A stretch of DNA of 64,000 bases, taken from the NCBI GenBank assembly GCA_947492585.1, contig CANLND010000019.1, positions 18,677-82,676 on the forward strand, read 5' to 3'. A model generated the notes under the pieces. The model ran no database searches, was not told the DNA's origin, and saw nothing but the letters and a program-made list of their open reading frames with translations. Shown one piece after another: positions 37,160-46,245 of the stretch. Position numbers and translations under genes: made by a program. The stretch's first letter is position 1. Each line of letters begins with the position of its first letter. The DNA comes from an uncultured Paracoccaceae bacterium (lineage in GTDB: Bacteria; Pseudomonadota; Alphaproteobacteria; Rhodobacterales; Rhodobacteraceae).

Positions 37160-38067
37160 TACATCGGCGCCAGCTCTTCGACGGTACGCACAAAAGCACG
37201 TTCAGCCCCGCTGAGGCTTTGTTTAGGTGCATTCACAAAATAGACATCCGCCCCAATCGGGCGGTCTGTCACCTTGATAGGCCATAAAACGCCACGATCG
37301 ATATCTGTCTGAACCGGATCAGGTGGCAGGACCCCAATACCCAAGCCAGCAACGATCATACGCTTAACTTCTTGCAGATTTGAGCTGACGCCGGTGACCC
37401 TGTTGCCGATATTGGCACTGGCCTGCAGCACGGCCATAGGTTCCAGCCCCATGCCTTCGGTGGCACATGAGAACGAGATGAAAGGCTCTTGCCTAAGTTC
37501 ACGCTCACTGATGCTGTCGCGTCCATATAGAGGATGTTCAGCGCCACAGAACAGACGAAACTCTTCCCGAAACAGGCGAAGGGATTCCAGATTCAACACC
37601 GGTCGGTTCAACAGACAAAACCCAAGATTGATATTGCCTTTGCCGATGTTACGTACAATTTCGTGACTGTTTCGGGTTTCAACGTTCAGTTTTACCGAGG
37701 GATGACGCTGATGAAAGAGGCGCAGCAACTCATCGATCAGCGGCGATACCAAATTGGATATGATCTGAAACCGGACTTCACCGCGTTCCTCATCCAGCGG
37801 ATCTTCAGCCAATTGGGCAATCCGGTCGGCCCCATGGAACATGTCGCGACATTCCTGATAGACTTTTTCACCACGCAGGGTCAGTTCAAAATGGCGGCTG
37901 TCTCGAAAAACAAGCTTACACCCCAAATGGGTTTCCAGTTTTTGCAGGGCGTTGCTCACGGAAGGTTGCGAAATACCCAACCGCTTGGAAGCGGCGGTGA
38001 TGCTCTGCTCCTGCGCAATCACATAAAATGTGCGTAGCAGGTTCCAATTCAGATCATCTTGAGCCAA
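37144..38067 (-). CDS. LysR-family transcriptional regulator
   Basis: This 307-residue DNA-binding regulator has an N-terminal winged helix-turn-helix (about residues 8-65; AASKRLGISQPSVSNALQKLE) and a periplasmic-binding-like effector domain from about 90 (RGEVRFQIISNLVSPL). It is convergent with the hydrolase/cyclodeaminase genes. By position it is the best candidate to control them and the divergent TRAP operon. The IS5-type remnant lies about 130 bp upstream of its start and might affect its promoter. Confidence 0.93.
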   Translation of the reverse strand: MAQDDLNWNLLRTFYVIAQEQSITAASKRLGISQPSVSNALQKLETHLGCKLVFRDSRHFELTLRGEKVYQECRDMFHGADRIAQLAEDPLDEERGEVRFQIISNLVSPLIDELLRLFHQRHPSVKLNVETRNSHEIVRNIGKGNINLGFCLLNRPVLNLESLRLFREEFRLFCGAEHPLYGRDSISERELRQEPFISFSCATEGMGLEPMAVLQASANIGNRVTGVSSNLQEVKRMIVAGLGIGVLPPDPVQTDIDRGVLWPIKVTDRPIGADVYFVNAPKQSLSGAERAFVRTVEELAPMYQDLV

Positions 38068-38193
38068 TTTTTTTGCCTTCCGTGCCGATCGGCAACCAAA
38101 ATACCATGCTGGGATACGAAAGATAGCGCCAAAGCATAGTTTTTGACTATTGTACCAGACGCCAGCGCTTATCGGGCCAATGAGGGTTATTTT

Positions 38194-38485
38194 CTAGGGT
38201 CAGGGTCCATTGATTTTTGGTCTACTGCGTGCTTCACCGTTCGAAAAACGAGCGGTACTATGAGCGAGCATTTTTCTGGCTGATCGACGTGCAAATGGCG
38301 CACCTTGAGTGGCGTGTCTCATCCAAGGGAGCCGTTCCGACAGCGCAATCGCATCGAAATCATGTTCCGCAGTCTGAAGGGCTGGCGCCGGGTCGTAACT
38401 CGCTATGACCGGTGCCCAAAGGGCTTCCTCTCGGCCATCGTCCCCGCTGCAATCGTCATCTATTGGCTAAGAGGCCTGAGCCTAG
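38194..38485 (+). mobile_element. Remnant of an IS5-family (IS427-like) element
   Basis: It starts CTAGGGTCAGGGTCCATTGA and ends near CCTGAGCCTAG, matching the two ends of the element at 56941-57593. Inside, the transposase start (GAGCATTTTTCTGGCTGATC) is joined directly to the transposase end (RQRNRIEIMFRSLKGWRRV ... AAIVIYWL), so about two thirds of the gene is missing. Only 292 bp remain. It cannot encode a functional transposase. Confidence 0.8.
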
Positions 38486-38837
38486 GCTAAATCCGTCCTG
38501 TGTCAGGACAACCCCGGCCCTTCCCCGATTTGTGCGACAAAGCCAATAGCGGCGCAAAACGCGCCCCTTCAATTCACCTCAATGGAAGAAAACCTGTCCC
38601 AATGGAAAGTTCATGTGAGACTGTAAAATGACCCATAGCTTGCTCATTTCAAAACACTTATGCAATTTAAATCAAAGCCTTAAGCGACACCCTTCTTTGA
38701 ATGTTGTTCTTTGACATCCATAAAATACACACAGCGTGTACATTAAGTCTAAGTACTATTTCTCATGAAATTTGAGCCCTCAGTTTGAGCTGATAGTGGT
38801 TTTGATGCCTTACGGCCCATGAGGTCACCCTCTCGCA
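38486..38837. other. Intergenic region, no gene seen
   Basis: This 350-bp region is AT-rich in its second half. It contains GGCGCAAAACGCGCCCCT (from 38551), an 18-base string that also occurs at the left flank of the IS5 element at 56925. No open frame with domain support is present. Confidence 0.5.
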
Positions 38838-39455
38838 TCATTGAAAATCAAAGACCAACTGCTGTGAGGCATTCAGCAGCCTGATTTTTCGCCCCATTGA
38901 AGCTTCTGCTTTCAAAGTAACTTCGGCAGCAGCACGTGCATCTTCTCCGGCATCATGGTGTTTGAATTGAAGCCCTAACACCTTTTTGAGATTGGCCAGA
39001 CCATGCCCACCATTGCCCCGCAATTCCGGCCAGGCTTGGCGAGCGATGGCAACGCTGTCTAACCATACCGACTTCAACACTTGAAATCCCGCAAGTCGGC
39101 ACGCTGCATCAAAGGCTTTCTCATCGTAACGGCTATGTTGAATAAGCGGATATGCTTCAAGAACCGGACGCAGGCCTGGCAGTACGTCTGCAAATTTGGG
39201 GGCATTTTTGACAGTTGCAGCATCAATGCCATGCAATCGGGTATTGCCTGCAGCGAATGGCGTGCAGGGATCGATGTATGCACTATAAGTGACAATCGAG
39301 CTATCAAACCCAACAAAAGCGAGGCCGATTTGACAGATGCTCGCGATATCGTATCCGGCAGTCTCGACGTCCACAGCTATGAACCTGAGATTGTCGCTCA
39401 GTGGTTCGACCTGATTGAAACAGGTTGGTAAGGACAAAGATGCAGCACTGGCCAT
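38838..39455 (-). CDS. DnaQ-like DEDDh 3'-5' exonuclease
   Basis: This 205-residue exonuclease resembles the DNA polymerase III epsilon proofreading subunit family. Metal-binding residues are Asp29 and Glu31 in AVDVETAG, an Asp in SRYDEKAFD, and the His/Asp pair in HHDAGEDA. ATG 39455 (MASAASL) is chosen because residues before it look non-coding. The C-terminus ends QQLVFDFQ, which resembles a beta-clamp binding motif. No polymerase partner lies beside it, so it may be a stand-alone repair exonuclease. The 268 bp upstream to 39723 hold no gene. Confidence 0.88.
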   Translation of the reverse strand: MASAASLSLPTCFNQVEPLSDNLRFIAVDVETAGYDIASICQIGLAFVGFDSSIVTYSAYIDPCTPFAAGNTRLHGIDAATVKNAPKFADVLPGLRPVLEAYPLIQHSRYDEKAFDAACRLAGFQVLKSVWLDSVAIARQAWPELRGNGGHGLANLKKVLGLQFKHHDAGEDARAAAEVTLKAEASMGRKIRLLNASQQLVFDFQ

Positions 39456-39723
39456 GATAACGACTTTCACACACTCACTGACTGATGCAAAGCCCGACCA
39501 GTAGCTGAGCAAAGCTGCCAGGCTTCTTTTCCTGACCACGCAGCACATGATAGCAGCCATTGGTACAGATTGTAGCGAACAGCGGAAGAGAGCCCATAGG
39601 GACCGATGCTGCGCTACAAACCAATGACAGCAATGCATAGAAAAGCGGAGTTTGAACAGATTGTCGGGCGCCCTTAACAGTCATTTCGCGGAACAGTCGA
39701 GGCCGCGTCGCCACTGCCTAGTG

Positions 39724-40602
39724 CTAACATTGTGGCAACTGGTAGAACTTCGATGCAGCCTTCCCAAAAACACACGGGAGGTCTGCTTGAGGGACAAGCT
39801 TACGATAGGTTTCCATCAGCACATCGTAATTGGCGTGCAAAGAATCCACAGGAAAATTTGATCCTACCATGCAGCGCTCTGGCGAGAACTGCGACAGGAC
39901 CGTTTCCACAATCGGCGCAACGCTTTGCGCTGTCCAGTGAGGGTCAAACATACCAAGCCCGGACAGTTTACACGAAACGTTTGGCAGCTCCGAAAGGTAA
40001 GACAGCTGCCGCGCCCAATAGGCCAGACCTTCCGCACTTCGATCATGGGGCGAACCCGCATGGCACAGGGCGATCTGGGTGTCTGGCGCACTGGCCAGCA
40101 CTGCCGCTGTTTGCTCCATCAGCTCTGGCAGAAGTTGAAGATCAAAGCTCAACCCGCGTTTGGCCAATCCTTGCAGGCCCGTCAGAAACGCGGGGTTGCC
40201 CAACAATTCATTTGTGCCGGTCACGGCGTCTTCGCCAGGGGCGCGGCCGACAATCTGGCGCACGCCGCGCAGGGTGGGCAGATCTTGCAACGCATCCAGC
40301 TGCGCTTCGGCGTCCGGGGCTGTCAGATCACAAAACGCCACCTGTGCCATAGGCCAGTCAGGGTTGGCATCCGCCACCGATTGTACCCACGTGGCCTCGG
40401 CCAACGGATCGGCGGCGCCCACCTGAATATGCACGGATCCTGCAAACCCTTGGGCTTTTGCGTCCCGTGTAAATTCATCCAGCAGGTAATCACGCTGAAT
40501 TGGCGCGGGGTCGCCGAAAAACCGCGGCTCCCCTTTGGCCATCAACCATGGATAATGGACAGCGTTCAAATTCCAAAGATGGTGGTGTGCATCAATTTTC
40601 AT
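39724..40602 (-). CDS. Amidohydrolase-2 family protein, sugar-lactonase-like
   Basis: This 292-residue TIM-barrel metal-dependent hydrolase starts MKIDAHHHLWN, with the HxH metal motif, and continues with YPWL, as in L-fuconolactonase/rhamnonolactonase-like proteins. HIQVGA (strand 2), ALCHAGSPHD and MVGSNFPVD (last metal Asp) follow the family order. A lactonase would hydrolyse an aldonolactone made by a sugar or polyol dehydrogenase, and the regulon has two dehydrogenases. Its ATG overlaps the stop of the SnoaL gene upstream (ATGA). Confidence 0.88.
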   Translation of the reverse strand: MKIDAHHHLWNLNAVHYPWLMAKGEPRFFGDPAPIQRDYLLDEFTRDAKAQGFAGSVHIQVGAADPLAEATWVQSVADANPDWPMAQVAFCDLTAPDAEAQLDALQDLPTLRGVRQIVGRAPGEDAVTGTNELLGNPAFLTGLQGLAKRGLSFDLQLLPELMEQTAAVLASAPDTQIALCHAGSPHDRSAEGLAYWARQLSYLSELPNVSCKLSGLGMFDPHWTAQSVAPIVETVLSQFSPERCMVGSNFPVDSLHANYDVLMETYRKLVPQADLPCVFGKAASKFYQLPQC

Positions 40603-41600
40603 ACGGCAGAGATCCCTGTTGTGCGTTCCAGAATGTCGACGCCCTGAGATTTCCAGAAATGCAGGAGGTCTATGAATACCCAGTTTTCCTTCAGCTTGTC
40701 CCCGTCGCGTCGATAGATGTCGATCACGCGAAATTCGCCGGGCTTGTCGGTGGCGGGCATGCCCATAAAGCCGCCGGTGGGCACCGCGATAAAGTTGGGC
40801 CAGCCAAAGAAGCCGCCGTAATGGCCTTCGGCCAGGCGGCAGATGTGGCCGGTTCCTGACCGATCTTTGAACCCGGCTCGAAACGGACCCGAATGCTGCT
40901 GTGCATATCGGGGAATGGTATAGGTTGCGCCAATCCCAGTTGGCCCCCACCACAGCATGTCGGCGTGCCAAGTGCGTGCCAACTCGTCCTCTAGCGGCAA
41001 GCCGGACTGCCACTGGCCAAGATCCGCAACCATCGCATTGATGGTTGCCAGTGTTTTTTCAGATGCGTCCTCAGGCTGGCTGTCAAACATCAAACCATCA
41101 TGGGTGGCTGGGCCCGGCTGCACCAATTGGGCTGCAGTTTGCGTCGGAAATGGCTGCAATCCCGCCTGCACCATCAGATGTGGCAGGTCGAAATACATGG
41201 CAGTTTCGACGATCTTATCACCGTCCACGCGATGAAACGCACAAAAACGCAGAAACGCCAGCTTTCCCGTAGCGGGAATGCCCAGCCATGGCTTGTCAAA
41301 CAGGCCCATCAAATGACCCATCGTCACCCCCCATGTGCCGCCGGGCGTTTCGTACATGTTTTCACCGCCCATGAACACGTCCAGACGGTGCGTCATCCCG
41401 GTAAAGCTAGACTTCAAGGGACGCCAAAACTGCTCTGATACAGTCTGAATGTCACGAATCTCATTGAACGGATGATACCCGCGCCAGTGAATATCCTGCG
41501 CACAGGACGCTTCACAAACGGCCTTTACGTCGTCTGGTTGGGCCTGATCCAATTGCTTGATAAAGGCCTGCACAATTTTTTTACATTCCTGAACGGACAC
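40599..41600 (-). CDS. SnoaL/NTF2-like protein, two domains
   Basis: This 333-residue protein is built of two tandem NTF2-like (SnoaL polyketide-cyclase) folds, about residues 1-150 and 175-330. Its C-terminal half (GPTGIGATYTIPRYAQQH, then RRDGDKLKENWVFIDLLHFW) is clearly paralogous to the C-terminal half of the protein at 48171-49220. Such folds serve as cyclases, hydratases, isomerases or binding proteins, so a specific reaction cannot be assigned. GTG 41600 with AAGGA seven bases upstream is preferred over TTG-type starts further up. It is the first gene of the minus arm of the LacI regulon. Confidence 0.82.
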   Translation of the reverse strand: MSVQECKKIVQAFIKQLDQAQPDDVKAVCEASCAQDIHWRGYHPFNEIRDIQTVSEQFWRPLKSSFTGMTHRLDVFMGGENMYETPGGTWGVTMGHLMGLFDKPWLGIPATGKLAFLRFCAFHRVDGDKIVETAMYFDLPHLMVQAGLQPFPTQTAAQLVQPGPATHDGLMFDSQPEDASEKTLATINAMVADLGQWQSGLPLEDELARTWHADMLWWGPTGIGATYTIPRYAQQHSGPFRAGFKDRSGTGHICRLAEGHYGGFFGWPNFIAVPTGGFMGMPATDKPGEFRVIDIYRRDGDKLKENWVFIDLLHFWKSQGVDILERTTGISAV

Positions 41601-41669
41601 CTGTTTTTCCTTTCGTCTCAGCACCTAGCCACCCATCAGATACGCTGGAGACTCATCTTTTCCAGAGCA

Positions 41670-41691
41670 TTTTTGCATACGTATGCAAAAA
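41670..41691. promoter_or_regulatory. LacI-family operator 1
   Basis: This is a perfect 22-bp palindrome with half-site TTTTTGCATAC. The core TGCATACGTATGCA, with a central CG, is typical of LacI-family binding sites. It lies 70 bp upstream of the minus-arm SnoaL start. Confidence 0.85.
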
Positions 41692-41724
41692 AGTCTTGCC
41701 AGAAGTGTCTCTCGCGCTTTAGCG

Positions 41725-41746
41725 TTTTTGCAAACGTATGCAAAAA
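41725..41746. promoter_or_regulatory. LacI-family operator 2
   Basis: The same 22-bp palindrome occurs with one mismatched pair (TTTTTGCAAAC / GTATGCAAAAA), centred 55 bp from operator 1. It ends 18 bp before the ATPase ATG, so a bound repressor would cover the start region of the plus arm. Confidence 0.85.
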
Positions 41747-41764
41747 TTCCGTCAGGGAGACGAC

Positions 41765-42817
41765 ATGGCTGAAATTCAACTGCGCAACGTGGGAAAGCGT
41801 TGGGGGTCTTTTGTTGGTGTCGAAAACTTTGATCTGACGATTGCAGACAAAGAGTTTCTGGTACTTCTTGGTCCATCAGGTTGCGGCAAGACCACAACAA
41901 TGCGAATGATTGCCGGGCTTGAGGATGTCACCGAAGGTGAGATCTTGATTGATGGCAAGGCCGTAAATGACCTGGAACCCAAAGACCGCGATGTGGCGAT
42001 GGTGTTCCAAAGTTACGCACTTTACCCCAACATGAATGTCTATGAGAACATTCGCTTCCCGTTGAAAGTGCGCGGGATCGATCCCGCCACCCATGACGCA
42101 AAAGTGCGCCGCGCCTCAGCGATGGTTGAGCTAGACGAGTTTTTGCACCGCAAACCCGCTGAACTGTCCGGTGGTCAGCGGCAGCGTGTGGCGTTGGCCC
42201 GTGCGATCGTCCGCGAGCCAAATGTGTTTCTGATGGATGAGCCGCTCTCGAACCTCGATGCAAAATTGCGGGTGTCAACGCGTGCGCAGATCAAAAACCT
42301 GAGCCACGAACTTGCCGTTACCACCATTTACGTCACTCACGACCAAATCGAAGCCATGACGCTGGCCGACCGTGTCGTGGTGATGAAAGGCGGCGTGGTG
42401 CAGCAGGTTGGTTCGCCCACCGAAATTTATGACCGTCCGGCCAATGCCTTTGTTGCCAGCTTTATCGGCTCGCCTGCGATGAACCTGATGAACGGCACCG
42501 TGAGCGCTGGAACCTTTACCGCAGAACATGTTGAAATCACGGGTTTGAACGCCCCCGATGGCCCACTCACGCTGGGCTTCCGTGCGGAAGATGCGTCGTT
42601 GGCACACGAAGGTCAGGGACAGATCAATGCGCCGATCTACACGCTGGAACTGCTTGGTGATGCAACCATGGTATCGGTCCGCGTTGGCGATGCACTGGTT
42701 TCCGTCAAAGCGGACAAAACCTTCCGTGCGGACATCGGCGACACGGTTTCGATCAGCATTCCAACTGAAATTTGCCACCTCTTCAACGCAGAGGACGGCG
42801 CGCGATTGGGGGGCTAA
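41765..42817 (+). CDS. ABC importer ATPase (MalK/UgpC type)
   Basis: This 350-residue ATPase belongs to a CUT1-type carbohydrate importer. Walker A is GPSGCGKT (about residues 38-45), signature LSGGQRQRVALARA, Walker B VFLMDEPLSNLD, with the C-terminal OB-fold regulatory domain from about 240. ATG 41765 (MAEIQLRN) follows AGGGAGACGAC; an earlier ATG at 41738 lies inside the LacI operator and is rejected. The proteins bound by MalK-type ATPases are the permeases encoded two and three genes downstream. Confidence 0.95.
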   Translation: MAEIQLRNVGKRWGSFVGVENFDLTIADKEFLVLLGPSGCGKTTTMRMIAGLEDVTEGEILIDGKAVNDLEPKDRDVAMVFQSYALYPNMNVYENIRFPLKVRGIDPATHDAKVRRASAMVELDEFLHRKPAELSGGQRQRVALARAIVREPNVFLMDEPLSNLDAKLRVSTRAQIKNLSHELAVTTIYVTHDQIEAMTLADRVVVMKGGVVQQVGSPTEIYDRPANAFVASFIGSPAMNLMNGTVSAGTFTAEHVEITGLNAPDGPLTLGFRAEDASLAHEGQGQINAPIYTLELLGDATMVSVRVGDALVSVKADKTFRADIGDTVSISIPTEICHLFNAEDGARLGG

Positions 42818-42902
42818 CACCCCAAGCCACAGTCTTCGTGCATGCAGCGGAGACCAACCGGGTCATCTGTCCGGACTTTTGACCCAAAACAGGGAGACAA
42901 AA

Positions 42903-44138
42903 ATGTCTATTCAAAACGTTTCAGTGATAAGCGCCGCAGCCATTCTGATGGGCACCTCCGCTTTTGCGGGCTGCGGAATTGCAGGCGGCAACGTCAGCAT
43001 CCTTGGCAACGAGTTTGCGGCGATCCAGGCTGTTGCGGATGGCGCCAAAGCCTGCGCAGGCGATGGTGTGACCGTTGAAAGCAACCTGAACAAAGACTAC
43101 CGTGAACTTCAGGTTGCAGCTCTGACTGCCAACCCAGCGCAGTACAGTGCCATCACCACAACTAATGCCGCAATTGTGCCCCTGCTGAGCGACAATCTTA
43201 TCCGTCCGCTGGATGATTTGATCGCAAAGCACGGTCAGCACCTCAGCAAAAACCAACTGATCACAGTTGATGGCAAAGTCATGGCTGTTGCCTTTATGGC
43301 CAACGCCCAGCACCTATTTGTCCGCGACGACATTCTGGAAAAGGTCGGCCTGGACGCGCCTGAAACCTATGAAGAAGTCATTGCAGCAGGTCAGGCCATC
43401 AAAGAGGCTGGCCTGATGGACCACCCCTTTGCCACCACCAGCAAAACCGGTTGGAACCTGGGCGAAGAATTCGTCAACATGTACATGGGCCACGGCGGCC
43501 AGTTCTTCAAACCGGGCACAGCAGAACCCACAGTGAACAACGACGCCGGTGTCGCAGCGCTGAACACGTTGAAAGCCCTTACAGAACTGTCCAACCCCGA
43601 CTATCTGACCTTTGATTCCAATGCCGTTCAAGCCTCATGGGAAGCTGGTGAGATCGCGCTTGCACACCTTTGGGGATCGCGTGGGACTGGTATTCTCGAC
43701 AACGAAGGCTCGTCTGAGGAAATTGTCAGCAGCACCTCTTTGATTGCATCACCCACAGTGGGCGGCGGCGACATTCCTGCATCCACTCTGTGGTGGGACG
43801 GCTTTGCGATTGCCAGCAACACCAGCGATGCAAACGCCGAAGCCAGCTTTGTTGCGATGCTGAACGGCATCAGCACCGAAGTAGTCAAAGCCAACAACGA
43901 CGCAGCGGTTTGGCTGATCGAAGGCTATGAGCCCGCTCCTGCCTCTGCAGGCGTGTTCGCAACGGCCGCTGGCAAAACCAAGCCCTATCCTATGATCCCC
44001 TTCATGGGTCTGATGCACACCGCATTGGGCGATGAGCTGACAGACTTCCTGCAAGGCAACGAAAGCGCTGAACAGGCCCTGGCCGATGTCGAAGCCTCAT
44101 ACATCGCTGCTGCCAAGGAAAAAGGCTTCCTGAACTAA
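42903..44138 (+). CDS. ABC importer solute-binding protein (SBP family 1, sugar type)
   Basis: This 411-residue periplasmic binding protein has a Sec signal (VSVISAAAILMGTSAFA). The family-1 fold is shown by ALTANPAQYSAITTTNAAIVP, DGKVMAVAFMANAQHLFV and WEAGEIALAHLWGSRGTGIL. It differs from well-known maltose-type proteins, and the ligand is not inferable. ATG 42903 follows CAGGGAGA, 85 bp after the ATPase stop. A perfect hairpin after its stop may raise its level relative to the permeases. Confidence 0.93.
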   Translation: MSIQNVSVISAAAILMGTSAFAGCGIAGGNVSILGNEFAAIQAVADGAKACAGDGVTVESNLNKDYRELQVAALTANPAQYSAITTTNAAIVPLLSDNLIRPLDDLIAKHGQHLSKNQLITVDGKVMAVAFMANAQHLFVRDDILEKVGLDAPETYEEVIAAGQAIKEAGLMDHPFATTSKTGWNLGEEFVNMYMGHGGQFFKPGTAEPTVNNDAGVAALNTLKALTELSNPDYLTFDSNAVQASWEAGEIALAHLWGSRGTGILDNEGSSEEIVSSTSLIASPTVGGGDIPASTLWWDGFAIASNTSDANAEASFVAMLNGISTEVVKANNDAAVWLIEGYEPAPASAGVFATAAGKTKPYPMIPFMGLMHTALGDELTDFLQGNESAEQALADVEASYIAAAKEKGFLN

Positions 44139-44150
44139 GTCGAGCCCAAT

Positions 44151-44178
44151 GGGCAAAGCGCCACAGCGTGCTTTGCCC
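44151..44178 (+). promoter_or_regulatory. Intercistronic hairpin after the binding-protein gene
   Basis: GGGCAAAGC (44151-44159) pairs perfectly with GCTTTGCCC (44170-44178). There is no T-run, so it is a likely mRNA-stability element 12 bp after the stop. Confidence 0.65.
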
Positions 44179-44207
44179 GCATCTCATGCGAACCGGACGG
44201 ATCTTTC

Positions 44208-45236
44208 ATGCGACATAAAACCTTCTTTTGGTTTATTCTGCCCAGCCTGGCAGCAATGATCCTTTTTATTGCGCTGCCTCTTGTATCGGTCGTGCTGCAA
44301 TCTCTGCACATCGAACATGAGCAGGTTATTGTCGTGACCGAAAACTGTGGTCCGTTTGGCTGTACCAAAGAAAGCTCCGTCGACACCGAGGCCACGGCGC
44401 AATTGCGGGCTGAACAACCGCTGGGCCGGTTTGCCGGTCTCAGCACCTATTTTGACCGCGGCCATCTGGCCACTGCAGAAATTTCCGAAGCCTGGCGCAC
44501 ACGTGATGGGTTTGGCGACTTTCTGTCTGAGCTGTACAATCTTCCGTTCTACAAGGCGCTAGCCTTCACGCTAACCTATACCTTCCTGGTCACGCCGCTC
44601 GTGATCGTGCTGGGGCTGCTGATCGCGCTGGGGGTCAATCGCCTGCCCAGCCTGCTTAAAGGGCCAACAATCTTTGTCTCCTTGCTGCCAATGATCATCA
44701 CACCGCTGATCGGCTCATTAATCCTGTTCTGGATGATCGATGCGCAGGGGGTGATCGGCAAAACCTTGCAATGGATGTTTGACGACCCTGAACTGTCCCT
44801 CAAAGCCTCCCCAGCGCTGACCTGGATCACCCTGATGGTCTATGGTGTCTGGAGTTCTGCGCCTTTTGCCTTTGTGGTCTTTTACGCTGGCCTGCAGACC
44901 GTCAACACGGATTCTCTGGAAGCTGCGATGATTGATGGCGCAACCCGCTGGCAGCAAATCCGCTATGTGGTGATCCCGCATCTGATGCCGCTGGTGGTCT
45001 TTATCTCTCTGATCCAGCTGATGGACAACTTCCGTGTCTTTGAACCCATCGTTGGCTTTTCTGCGCAGGCCAACGCAACCTCGCTCTCTTACATCATCTA
45101 CGCCGACATGCGCAGCGATCTCACCCGTTTCAACTCTGCTGCGGCGACCTCAGTTCTTACGGTGATTGGCGTGGCCATCCTGCTGACCCCAGTGCTGCTG
45201 CGTACCTGGCGCGATTTCAAAGGAAAGGCTGTCTGA
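44208..45236 (+). CDS. ABC importer permease (MalF/UgpA-like)
   Basis: This 342-residue inner-membrane permease has an N-terminal helix, a periplasmic loop of about 80 residues with two cysteines (ENCGPFGC) that could form a disulphide, and then the six-helix core. The EAA loop is EAAMIDGATRWQQIRYVVIPHLMP. It lies 69 bp after the binding-protein stop, with the hairpin between. Its stop overlaps the next ATG (TGATG). Confidence 0.93.
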   Translation: MRHKTFFWFILPSLAAMILFIALPLVSVVLQSLHIEHEQVIVVTENCGPFGCTKESSVDTEATAQLRAEQPLGRFAGLSTYFDRGHLATAEISEAWRTRDGFGDFLSELYNLPFYKALAFTLTYTFLVTPLVIVLGLLIALGVNRLPSLLKGPTIFVSLLPMIITPLIGSLILFWMIDAQGVIGKTLQWMFDDPELSLKASPALTWITLMVYGVWSSAPFAFVVFYAGLQTVNTDSLEAAMIDGATRWQQIRYVVIPHLMPLVVFISLIQLMDNFRVFEPIVGFSAQANATSLSYIIYADMRSDLTRFNSAAATSVLTVIGVAILLTPVLLRTWRDFKGKAV

Positions 45237-46117
45237 TGTCCTCTGCACTCAACCGGTCGTCACGTTCTGCTGTCATCTTCTCATCTGCTTTCGTGCTGCT
45301 GTGGGTTGCTGTCGCCTCTTTCCCCTTCATCTGGACCCTTTGGGGCTCGTTCAAAGTGCAGGGCGATTTCTTCTCCAAGGCGGACTGGCGCAATGCGCTG
45401 TGGGGCACCCGCACTTTGATCGAAACCGGCGCCACCTTCACCGGCGCAGGGTATGATGGGGCCTGGATTCAGGAAGAGTTCTGGCGCGCAGCGATTAACA
45501 CGCTGATTGTTGTATTCTTTACAGTGATCATCTCGCTGACCTTTGGCACGCTTGGCGGTTATGCGCTGGCCCGTTCAGGGCGAAAATACGCCTTTTGGCT
45601 GCTGATGATCGCACTGGTGTTCCGTGCCATGCCGCATATCACCTTGGTGTCTGGCTACCTGTTGCCGTTCTTTGAATGGAACCTGTGGGGGCACTTGCCA
45701 ACCTCAATCATTGTTCTGGTGGCGATCAACCAACCCTTTACGCTGTGGATGCTCCATTCGTTCTTTTTGAACATTCCCAAAGATCTGGACGAAAGCGCCA
45801 AGGTCGATGGCTGCACCCAGTTCCAAGCCTTCCGCCACGTGATCATCCCCGTGATGTGGCCCGGCGTGATCACCACTGGTTTGTTCAGCTTCTTGTTGGC
45901 CTACAACGATTTCGCCGTAACCTCGATGCTGCTGAGCGAAGAGAACCGCACCATGGTTCCGGCCATCGCAGGCTTTCTTGGCTCCACGCTGGAAGAAGGC
46001 AACGTTATGTTCGCCGTCGCCGCCGTTGTCTCGGCCACTGCGCCGTTGTTTGTGTTGGTCATGTTCTTCCAGCGTCAGATCGTTTCTGGCCTGACCGCCG
46101 GGGCCGTCAAAGGATGA
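45236..46117 (+). CDS. ABC importer permease (MalG/UgpE-like)
   Basis: This 293-residue second permease of the CUT1 importer has six predicted helices. The EAA loop is ESAKVDGCTQFQAFRHVIIPVMWP, with Cys in place of the usual Ala. It starts on the last base of the preceding gene. A 25-codon frame (46114-46191) overlaps its stop in ATGA fashion but has no other support. The next clear gene starts 129 bp on. Confidence 0.93.
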   Translation: MSSALNRSSRSAVIFSSAFVLLWVAVASFPFIWTLWGSFKVQGDFFSKADWRNALWGTRTLIETGATFTGAGYDGAWIQEEFWRAAINTLIVVFFTVIISLTFGTLGGYALARSGRKYAFWLLMIALVFRAMPHITLVSGYLLPFFEWNLWGHLPTSIIVLVAINQPFTLWMLHSFFLNIPKDLDESAKVDGCTQFQAFRHVIIPVMWPGVITTGLFSFLLAYNDFAVTSMLLSEENRTMVPAIAGFLGSTLEEGNVMFAVAAVVSATAPLFVLVMFFQRQIVSGLTAGAVKG

Positions 46118-46245
46118 GCTCAACCGCACGACATGGCGCTGTGGCACGCCACCCGGCCCTGAACAGGATGCCGCGGGATTTTCTGGCCTAAGGGGACCCT
46201 CCCCCCAATCGTTAGAAAATCCCCAACACCTGAAAGGAAGAAGAC

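Noticed and set aside
41738..41764. ATG 41738 as start of the ABC ATPase
   Set aside because: It lies within the LacI operator and has no ribosome binding site; ATG 41765 is well placed.
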